DNA of 64,000 bases from positions 4,650,001-4,714,000 of the forward strand of contig JASGIS010000001.1 in NCBI GenBank assembly GCA_047601745.1. Direction: 5' to 3'. Below the pieces are notes generated by a model. That model was not told the origin of the DNA, did no database searches, and was given only the letters and a program-made list of their open reading frames with translations. The position numbers and the translations under genes were made by a program. The DNA is from JAKPAM01 sp047601745. Its GTDB lineage: Bacteria; Pseudomonadota; Gammaproteobacteria; Burkholderiales; Burkholderiaceae_E. Shown in pieces: positions 7,863 through 14,737 of the stretch (the stretch's first letter is position 1; each line of letters opens with the position of its first letter).

Positions 7863-9064
7863 GGCCTCGCTCCGGTTGCGGCCGACAGCGTCACGGCCAG
7901 GTCCAGCAGCCGCTCGTCGTTGCCGCGAGCGGAAATGAAGGAGACGCCGAGCGGCAGCCCTTCGACGGTCGCGAGCGGCATCACCACCTGGGGCAGGCCG
8001 GCGTGGCCGGCCACCGCGCCCAGCGCGAGCGCCTTTTCGTAGAACGCGTCGCGCCGGTTCGCGTCGGCGTTGCGCAGCAGTGCCGGGCAGGGCGCGGCGG
8101 GGACCAGCCAGGCCTCGTCGGCGCCGAGTTCCCGCGTCAGTCGTCGGGCGGCGTTCGCGCGCCAATCGGTCCAGTACGGCCGCAGGCCGACATCGAGCGC
8201 GAGGGCGGCGTCGAAACGCGGCGCGAGGGCGGGACCGAAGCGGGGCCGCTGCCGGCGGATCCACGGGCCCAGATGCGCACGGATCTCCAGGCCCTGCAGC
8301 ACGGCATAGGCGTTCAGCCAGTCGTGCCAGTCGCCGTCGCCGTAGACGCTGCGCTCGGCGTCGATGCCGAGGCGTCGCGCGAAGCCGGACAGCGCCTCGC
8401 GCACCGGCGGTTCCGCCAGCGCGAGTGCGTCGACGGCGACGCACAAGCTTAGCGGCGCTCGCGATCCGGCCTTGCTACGACTTAGCAGCGCTTGGCCGGC
8501 GTCGCGCAGCAACGAGGCGTCGCGCGCGAACCAACCCACGGTGTCGTAGCTGGGCGCGAACGGCAGCACACCGGCCAACGGAATCCGGCCATGGGTCGGA
8601 CGCATCGCGTGCACGCCGCAGAACGACGCCGGCACGCGGACCGAACCGCCGGTGTCGGTGCCCAGCGCCAGATCGGCCTCGCCCCATGCGACGGCCGCCG
8701 CGCTGCCGCCGGACGAGCCGCCGGGCAGGCGCCCGGGGTCGATCGGATGACGCGGCGTGCCGTAGTGGGCGTTCTCTCCTTCGAGGCTGAACGCCAGCTC
8801 GTCGCTGATCGTCTTGCCGGCGACGCGCGCGCCCGCGCGCCGCAGGGCGCCGACGCAGTGCGCGTCCCGCGCGGCCGGTCCGTGGCTGGCGGCCCAGTCC
8901 GGATTGCCGCCGCCGGTGACGTCGCCGCCGACGTCGATCAGGTCCTTGACGCCCAGCCGCACGCCATCGAGGGCGCCGTGCCCTAGAGCGGTGCGTTCGC
9001 AGCGCGGGCCGGGCAGCCAGGCGCTCGAACGGTCCGCCGAATCGTCTGGAATCGCCGTGTGCAT
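7859..9064 (-). CDS. AMI1-type amidase (amidase-signature family)
   Basis: A 401-residue amidase-signature enzyme. The Ser-cisSer-Lys triad is visible: the Lys in GVKDLIDV, the cis-Ser in the glycine/serine-rich PGGSSGGSAAAV and the nucleophile in GTDTGGSVRVPAS. The GNPDW, GENAHYGTPRHPI and CGVHAMRPTHGRI pieces closely recall the AMI1 group (plant indole-3-acetamide hydrolase and bacterial relatives). It is shorter than GatA or allophanate hydrolase and lacks the latter's extra C-terminal domain. Its ATG overlaps the upstream hydrolase stop (ATGA) and its stop overlaps the tetR ATG (ATGA). It probably hydrolyses an amide formed or imported by this cluster; the substrate is unknown. Confidence 0.88.
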   Translation of the reverse strand: MHTAIPDDSADRSSAWLPGPRCERTALGHGALDGVRLGVKDLIDVGGDVTGGGNPDWAASHGPAARDAHCVGALRRAGARVAGKTISDELAFSLEGENAHYGTPRHPIDPGRLPGGSSGGSAAAVAWGEADLALGTDTGGSVRVPASFCGVHAMRPTHGRIPLAGVLPFAPSYDTVGWFARDASLLRDAGQALLSRSKAGSRAPLSLCVAVDALALAEPPVREALSGFARRLGIDAERSVYGDGDWHDWLNAYAVLQGLEIRAHLGPWIRRQRPRFGPALAPRFDAALALDVGLRPYWTDWRANAARRLTRELGADEAWLVPAAPCPALLRNADANRRDAFYEKALALGAVAGHAGLPQVVMPLATVEGLPLGVSFISARGNDERLLDLAVTLSAATGARP

Positions 9065-9861
9065 CAGCGCGGCAGCGCCCGCAGCACGGCGATCGAGTCG
9101 GTGACGAAACCGAAGCACTTCTTCACGTTCCACACGGTGGCCTGCGTGCAGAAGTCCGGCGAGCTGGTCGCGCAGCAGTCGTCGAGCATGATGCAGCCAT
9201 AACCGAGGAAGTTCGCGTCGGTCAGCGTGTGCAGCACGCACTGATCGGTGTTGCAGCCGGCGAAGAGGATGCTGCGGGTGCCCAGGTTGCGCAGCATGCT
9301 GTCCAGCGGCGTATCCCAGAAGCCGCTGATGCGGTGCTTGTCGACGAGGAAATCACCTTCGTGGGGCGCCAGTTCGTCGACGATGGCCGCCGGCCACGAG
9401 TCTTTCTGGAGCACGTGACCGCGGCCGTTGGGCAGCGGATCGCCCAGGCCCACGCCGCTGCCGCTGTTCTTGTACAGGTGGATCTGGTTCGGAGGCATGT
9501 TGGCCAGGTCGGCGCGGTTGCCCCAGTTGACCCAGATCACCGGCACGCCGCAGCGGCGCAGTTCGGGCAGCAGCCGTTGCAGCGGTTCGATCGGCGCGCG
9601 GTCGGCCGCGTAGTCGCCGCCGATGTGGTCGACCCAGCCGCCCTCGGCGCAGAAGTCGTTCTGCATGTCGATGATCACGATCGCGGTGCGGCGCAGATCG
9701 AGCACGACGTTCTGCGGCTGCGCGGCGAGCTTGACCCGCACCGGGGCGGGCGGCTCCGTCGACATGTCGACCTCATCGTCGCCGGCGACCCAGTAGTACT
9801 GCTGGCCCAGGCCCAGAGCGTTGTGCGGCCGCGGATCGTGGAGATAAGGATGGCGTTTCAC
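9064..9861 (-). CDS. Isochorismatase-family cysteine hydrolase, RutB-like, third copy
   Basis: About 265 residues. The catalytic Asp is in VIIDMQNDFC, Lys in FLVDKHRISGFWDT and Cys in GCNTDQCVLHTL. NWGNRADLANMPPN and LPNGRGHVLQKDSW set it apart from the two cysteine hydrolases near the left edge and recall ureidoacrylate/peroxyureidoacrylate hydrolases. The GTG at 9861 is chosen because GGAG lies about six bases upstream and the product begins MKRHPYLHDPRPHNAL. An ATG at 9900 would add 13 residues but has no ribosome site. It is first gene of a coupled minus-strand operon (hydrolase, amidase, tetR), divergent from an ABC importer. Confidence 0.84.
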   Translation of the reverse strand: MKRHPYLHDPRPHNALGLGQQYYWVAGDDEVDMSTEPPAPVRVKLAAQPQNVVLDLRRTAIVIIDMQNDFCAEGGWVDHIGGDYAADRAPIEPLQRLLPELRRCGVPVIWVNWGNRADLANMPPNQIHLYKNSGSGVGLGDPLPNGRGHVLQKDSWPAAIVDELAPHEGDFLVDKHRISGFWDTPLDSMLRNLGTRSILFAGCNTDQCVLHTLTDANFLGYGCIMLDDCCATSSPDFCTQATVWNVKKCFGFVTDSIAVLRALPR

Positions 9862-9991
9862 GGAAGCTCCGGTTTCGTGCGTTGTCGGAACAGGCATCAC
9901 CGCTGGGCGGCGCGAGAGGAGCGCTCGTGCACCGTTTTGCAGCGGAAAGACGGCGATCTCACTGGCACCTTTATTGCAATGCCTGGCGGGT

Positions 9992-10011
9992 AAGTAATCG
10001 GTTAGTTACTT
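9992..10011. promoter_or_regulatory. Candidate TetR operator between divergent operons
   Basis: An inverted repeat, AAGTAA, 8 bases, TTACTT, lies in the AT-richer intergenic stretch between the minus-strand hydrolase/amidase/tetR operon and the plus-strand BMP transporter operon. A nested TAA-TCGG-TTA lies inside it. The position and size fit a TetR-family operator serving both directions, but no consensus for this regulator is known to me. Confidence 0.45.
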
Positions 10012-10039
10012 CACCGGTCCATCAAGCGAAAGGCATGCC

Positions 10040-11020
10040 ATGAAGAATCCACTCCCGTCCCGCCGCGCGTTCGTCCTGGGCGGCTCCGTCGCGATCGCAT
10101 TCCTGCTGGCGACGCCGGCTCCGGCCGCAGACCCGTTGGCGGTCGGCATCCTGATCCCGGGTTCCAAGTCCGACAAGGGCTGGATGGAGTCCGGCTACGA
10201 CGGGCTCGTCGCCGCGCAGAACGAGTTCGGCACGCGGATCAAGGTGCAGATGATCGAGAACATCAACTACGCCGACATGGAGCAGGCGCTGACGAATCTC
10301 GCCAGCAAGAACGCGCTGGTGATCGGCGTCGGCGGCCAGACGCAGGCTGCCGTGCTGAAGATCGCCAAGCGGTTTCCGAAGACCCGGTTCTCGATCGTCG
10401 GGGGCAACAAGGGCGAGGAAGCGGCCAACGTGGCCGGCTACGACGTCAAGCAGGCGGAGATCGCCTTCGTCGCGGGCGCCGCCGCGGCGATGCTCTCGAA
10501 GAACGGCGCGGTGAGCTACGTCGGCGGCATGGAGATTCCGTCGATCGTCAATGCCGGCAAGGAGTTCGGCAACGGGGCCCGCTACATCCAGCCCGCGATC
10601 AAGTACTTCGAGAACTACACCGGCGACTTCGACAACGTCGCCAAGGCCAAGGAGGCGACGCTGGCCGCGATCGCCCAGGGTGCCGACATGCATTACCACA
10701 TCCTGAATCTCGGCCTGCGCGGCATGGAGCAGGCGGCCAAGGAGAAGGGCACGCGGATCATCGGCAGCTATACCGATCGCTGCGGCACCGATCCGCTGTA
10801 TCCGGCATATAGCGTCACCGGCGTCGGCTACCAGGTGCAGTACGCGATCAAGGAGGCGGTGGCGGGCACCTGGAAGGCCGGCTACAAGCCGTTCGGCCTG
10901 GCGATGGGCCCGAACGCGTCCGACATGGTGATCTGCAACGCCACGGCCGAGCAGAAGGCCCGGCTCGAGCAGATCAAGCAGGACATCCTGTCGGGCAAGA
11001 TCAAGGTGCTGGAGGGCTGA
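10040..11020 (+). CDS. BMP-family ABC transporter substrate-binding protein
   Basis: A 326-residue periplasmic binding protein of the BmpA/PnrA nucleoside-type family. It opens with a twin-arginine-like signal (SRRAFVLGG) and ends the leader near APAAD. Family signatures include GILIPGSKSDKGW, the YADMEQALTNLASK repeat region, SIVGGNKG, AGYDVKQAEIAFVAG, a GAVSYVGGMEIPS segment and the late ACNPN-equivalent AMGPNASD. GAAAGG precedes the ATG. As first gene of a four-gene operon (binding protein, ATPase, two permeases) it sets the specificity, presumably for a purine, ureide or related nitrogen compound given the adjacent amidohydrolases. Confidence 0.92.
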   Translation: MKNPLPSRRAFVLGGSVAIAFLLATPAPAADPLAVGILIPGSKSDKGWMESGYDGLVAAQNEFGTRIKVQMIENINYADMEQALTNLASKNALVIGVGGQTQAAVLKIAKRFPKTRFSIVGGNKGEEAANVAGYDVKQAEIAFVAGAAAAMLSKNGAVSYVGGMEIPSIVNAGKEFGNGARYIQPAIKYFENYTGDFDNVAKAKEATLAAIAQGADMHYHILNLGLRGMEQAAKEKGTRIIGSYTDRCGTDPLYPAYSVTGVGYQVQYAIKEAVAGTWKAGYKPFGLAMGPNASDMVICNATAEQKARLEQIKQDILSGKIKVLEG

Positions 11021-12630
11021 TGCACGAGAGCCTCGTGATCGAGCCGCTCGTCGGCGGTGTTGCCGCCGGCGCCGCGCAGCGCGAGCAGCCGCAACCGCTG
11101 CTGCGGCTGGCCGGCCTGTCCAAGCGTTTCGGTTCGCTGCAGGCGCTGAGCGAGGTCTCGCTCGAACTGCGTCCCGGCGAGATCCATTGCCTGCTCGGCG
11201 AGAACGGCGCCGGCAAGTCGACGCTTTGCAACCTGGTGTTCGGCGTGCATTCGCCGGATGGCGGAGAGATGGCGCTGGCGGGCAGCCCTTACCGTCCGCG
11301 TTCGCCGGCCGATGCGCTCGCGCACGGCATCGCGATGGTGCACCAGCATTTCAGCCTGGTGCCCGACATGACGGTGCTCGACAACCTGCTGCTGGGCCGG
11401 GCGCGCGGCGTGCTCGATCGCAAGGCCGGTGCGGCGCGCATCGAAGCGATGCGCGAGCGCTACGGCCTGGTGCTGGACCCTCATGCCAGGGTGCAGGACC
11501 TGTCGGTGGGCGAGCGCCAGCGGGTCGAGATCGTCAAGTGCCTGGTCCGCGAGCCGCGCCTGCTGGTGCTGGACGAGCCGACGGCGGTGCTGCTGCCCGA
11601 CGAGATCGAGGCGCTGCTCGCGGTCTGCGAGCGCGTGGCCGAGCAGGGTTGCGGCGTCGTGCTCGTCACGCACAAGCTGGCCGAGATCCGGCAGGTCGCG
11701 CACCGCGCGACGGTGCTGCGCGGCGGCCGCGTGGTGGCGCGCTCGGACTCGCCGGCGAGCGAGATCGAGACCCTGGTACGCGCGATGATCCAGCGCGAAC
11801 TGCAGGCAATGCCGGCTGCTGCCGCGCGTGCGCCGCGCGCGGCGCCGGCGCTCGGCGAGCCGGTGCGCGAGGCGGCCTTGCACGCCGACGGCCTGACCGT
11901 ACGCGATGCCGACGGCGTGCTGCGCCTGGACCGCTTCACGCTGCTGGTCGAGCCCGGCGAGATCGTCGCCGTCGCCGGCGTCGAGGGTAATGGCCAGAGC
12001 GAGCTCGGTGCCGTGCTGTCGGGCATGCTGCGCCCGGGCGAAGGCCGATATTTCGTCTGCGGCCGGGAGATGACGGATGCGTCGCCGCGCGAACTGACGG
12101 TGGCCGGCTGCGGCGTGGTGCCCGAAGACCGCCACGCACTGGCCTGCGTGACCGGCATGAGCGTGGCCGAGAACATCCTGCTCGACCGCCTGCGCCGCTA
12201 CCGGCGCCGCGGCCTGCTGGATCGCACGGCGCTGCGCCGGGACGCGATGGCGCTGATGCAGCGCTACGACGTGCGCGCCGCCGGCCCCGACGTGGCGTTC
12301 GGCGGCCTGTCGGGCGGCAACCAGCAGAAAGCGGTGCTCGCGCGCGAACTGACGCTCGATCCGCTGCGTTTCCTGTTGGCCGCGCAGCCGACGCGCGGGC
12401 TGGACGTGGGCGCGGTCGAAGCGGTGTACGGCCATATCCGCGCGGCCGCCGATCGCGGCGTGGGCGTGCTGCTGATCTCGTCCGAACTCGATGAACTGCT
12501 GTCCGTCGCCGACCGCGTGCTCGTGCTCTATCGCGGTCGCGTGATGGGCGAGTGTCCGACGGCCGGCGCCGACCGCGCGCGCATCGGCGCCTGGATGGCC
12601 GGGCACGAAATCGAGGAGATGTCCTCATGA
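11020..12630 (+). CDS. BMP-type ABC transporter ATP-binding protein (two NBDs)
   Basis: The protein has 536 residues with two fused nucleotide-binding domains. NBD1 has Walker A GENGAGKSTL, a Q-loop in MVHQHFSLV, signature LSVGERQRVEI, Walker B LLVLDEPTAVL and switch His in LVTHKLAEI. NBD2 has a degenerate P-loop GVEGNGQSEL, signature LSGGNQQKAVLARE and AAQPTRGLDVGAV. The ATG shares one base with the preceding stop (TGATG), and an ATGA overlap couples it to the first permease. It powers the importer whose binding protein is encoded just upstream. The ATPase at 1017 is a paralogue with more degenerate motifs. Confidence 0.93.
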   Translation: MHESLVIEPLVGGVAAGAAQREQPQPLLRLAGLSKRFGSLQALSEVSLELRPGEIHCLLGENGAGKSTLCNLVFGVHSPDGGEMALAGSPYRPRSPADALAHGIAMVHQHFSLVPDMTVLDNLLLGRARGVLDRKAGAARIEAMRERYGLVLDPHARVQDLSVGERQRVEIVKCLVREPRLLVLDEPTAVLLPDEIEALLAVCERVAEQGCGVVLVTHKLAEIRQVAHRATVLRGGRVVARSDSPASEIETLVRAMIQRELQAMPAAAARAPRAAPALGEPVREAALHADGLTVRDADGVLRLDRFTLLVEPGEIVAVAGVEGNGQSELGAVLSGMLRPGEGRYFVCGREMTDASPRELTVAGCGVVPEDRHALACVTGMSVAENILLDRLRRYRRRGLLDRTALRRDAMALMQRYDVRAAGPDVAFGGLSGGNQQKAVLARELTLDPLRFLLAAQPTRGLDVGAVEAVYGHIRAAADRGVGVLLISSELDELLSVADRVLVLYRGRVMGECPTAGADRARIGAWMAGHEIEEMSS

Positions 12631-13748
12631 ACGTTTCTGCGAATGTCTGGCTGAGCATTTCCGCAAACCTCTGGCCGCGCGTCAGGCCCGGACCGGCGCT
12701 GCTGGTCTCGGCGGCGGCCGTGCTGCTGGCCTTCGTCGTCGGCGCCGCGCTGATCGCGCTGATGGGCGTGCCCGTCGCCGACGCGGTGGCGGCTTTCGCC
12801 GACGGCGCCTGGGGCTCGCCTTATGCGCTGGCGGCCTCGATCAACCGCGCGCTGGTGCTGATGCTGGTCGGTCTGGGCTTCATCCTGGCCGAGCGCGCCA
12901 GCCTTACCAACGTCGGCGGCGAAGGCCAGATCGCCGTGGGCGGCATCGCGGCCACGGCGCTGGCGCTGTGGTCGCCGGTGGCGGCGCTGCCCGGGGGCCT
13001 GGCCTTCATCGTACCGATGCTCGGGGCGTGCCTGGCCGGCGCGCTCTGGGGCGGCATCGCCGGCGTGCTCAAGGTCAAGGCGGGCACCAACGAGGTGATC
13101 GCCACGTTGCTGCTGTCGTTCATCGCGATCTGGATGGTCTACGGCAGCGTGCAGTCCGAGAACCTGCTGCGCCGGCCGATGACCAGTTCGGCCACGTTGC
13201 CCGAGTCGCTCGAGATCCCCGCGGCGACCCAACTGCCGCTGCTGACCGGCGATGCGTCGATGCCGCTGCATGTCGGCTTGCTGCTGGGCGTGCTGCTGGC
13301 CATCGCGGTCGCCGTGGTCCTGAACCGCACGGTGCTCGGCGTGCAACTGCGTGCGACGGGCCAGAATCCGCGCGCCGCGCGCCGTGCCGGCATGGCCGTC
13401 GACGGGCTGACGATCGGCGTGCTGTGCGCGGCCGGTGCCTTCGGCGGCCTGGCCGGCGCGTTCATGCTGCAGGGCGAACAGTACTCGCTGAAGGCCGGCT
13501 TCTCGTCGGGTTACGGATTCGATGGCCTGGTCGTCGGCCTGCTCGCGCGCGGTTCAGCGACCGGCGTCGTGGCCGGCTCCCTGCTGTTCGGTTTCCTGCG
13601 CTCGGGCGGCATCAACATGGAAATGGTCGCGCAGGTGCCCACGGCGCTCGTCGTCGTGATCCAGGGCCTGATCATCGTGATGCTGGCCGGTGCGGCGCTG
13701 AGCATCCGGCGGATGGAGGCCGAACGAAAAATGAAGGTTGCCGGATGA
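12627..13748 (+). CDS. BMP/nucleoside-type ABC transporter permease, subunit 1
   Basis: A 373-residue inner-membrane permease of the BPD_transp_2 (simple-sugar/nucleoside) type with about nine to ten hydrophobic segments. Recognisable stretches are LTNVGGEGQIAVGG, the LKVKAGTNEVIATLLLSF coupling segment, RATGQNPRAARRAG and GFSSGYGFDGLVVGLLARG. The ATG at 12627 overlaps the ATPase stop (ATGA); a longer in-frame form would run into the ATPase gene and is rejected. It pairs with the permease directly downstream to form the heterodimeric channel. Confidence 0.92.
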   Translation: MNVSANVWLSISANLWPRVRPGPALLVSAAAVLLAFVVGAALIALMGVPVADAVAAFADGAWGSPYALAASINRALVLMLVGLGFILAERASLTNVGGEGQIAVGGIAATALALWSPVAALPGGLAFIVPMLGACLAGALWGGIAGVLKVKAGTNEVIATLLLSFIAIWMVYGSVQSENLLRRPMTSSATLPESLEIPAATQLPLLTGDASMPLHVGLLLGVLLAIAVAVVLNRTVLGVQLRATGQNPRAARRAGMAVDGLTIGVLCAAGAFGGLAGAFMLQGEQYSLKAGFSSGYGFDGLVVGLLARGSATGVVAGSLLFGFLRSGGINMEMVAQVPTALVVVIQGLIIVMLAGAALSIRRMEAERKMKVAG

Positions 13749-14665
13749 TCGAACCCGAACTCGCCGCCGTCTTCGTCGGCTCCAGCATCCGCCTGGCCGC
13801 GCCGCTGCTGCTCGCGGCCACGGGCGAACTCGTCAGCGAACGCGCCGGCGTGCTGAACATGAGCGTCGAAGGCATGATGCTGGCCGGTGCCTTCGCGGGC
13901 GCCACCGCCTCCTGGCTGACCGGCTCGCCGCTGCTGGGCCTGCTGTTCGGCGTGTTGTGCGTGCTGCCGGTCGCGTGGCTGCAGGCGTTCCTGAGCATCA
14001 CGCTGCGCGCCAACCAGATCGTCACCGGCATCGGCATCAACATCCTCGTGCTCGGCGCGACTACGCTGGGTTATCGCGCGCTGTTCGGCAGCCGCTCGCG
14101 CGCCGAGATCCCGGGCCTGGACAAGTGGGCGCCGCCGGGCCTGTCGCAGATTCCGTACCTGGGCGAGCACGTGTTCACGCAGACCTGGCTGCTCTACGCC
14201 GCGGTGGTCCTGATCGCGCTCGTCGGCTGGATGATGCGTGCGACGGCGCTGGGCCTGGCCGTGCATGCCGCGGGCACGGCGCCGCAGGCAGCCGGTCATT
14301 GCGGCCTGAAGGTCACGCGTATCCGCTACGGCGCGGTGCTGTTCACCGGTTTCATGTCGGCACTGGCGGGCTGCTTTCTTTCGATCGGCGACATCCACAC
14401 GTTCACCGAAGGCATGACCGGCGGCGCCGGCTACCTGGCGATCGCCGCGGTGATCTTCGGCAACTGGCGCCTGGGGCGCACGCTGCTGGCCTGCGGCCTG
14501 TTCGGTGCCGCGACGGCTTTGCAGTTCCAGTTGCCGGCGATGGGCGTGCAGATCCCCAGCGCATTGCTGATCGCCTTGCCGTACGTGCTCGCGCTGCTGG
14601 CGGTCGGCGGCCTGGTCGGCCGGCAGGTGGCGCCCGCGGCGCTGACGAAGCCGTTTCCGGGTTGA
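13745..14665 (+). CDS. BMP/nucleoside-type ABC transporter permease, subunit 2
   Basis: A 306-residue membrane protein, the shorter permease partner. It has SIRLAAPLLLAATGELVSE, RAGVLNMSVEGMMLAGAF, the coupling helix region ITLRANQIVTGIGINILV and a late FTEGMTGGAGYLAIAAVIF, all typical of the second permease in BMP-type importers. The ATG overlaps the stop of subunit 1 (ATGA). It ends the four-gene operon; a TonB receptor converges from the right 72 bases away, with no clear terminator between them. Confidence 0.92.
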   Translation: MIEPELAAVFVGSSIRLAAPLLLAATGELVSERAGVLNMSVEGMMLAGAFAGATASWLTGSPLLGLLFGVLCVLPVAWLQAFLSITLRANQIVTGIGINILVLGATTLGYRALFGSRSRAEIPGLDKWAPPGLSQIPYLGEHVFTQTWLLYAAVVLIALVGWMMRATALGLAVHAAGTAPQAAGHCGLKVTRIRYGAVLFTGFMSALAGCFLSIGDIHTFTEGMTGGAGYLAIAAVIFGNWRLGRTLLACGLFGAATALQFQLPAMGVQIPSALLIALPYVLALLAVGGLVGRQVAPAALTKPFPG

Positions 14666-14737
14666 TACGGGGTCGTTCGAGCGTCGGGCACGCGGCCGGG
14701 CGGAGGGCGGAAAACAGGGGTAAGGATACCGGCGTGT

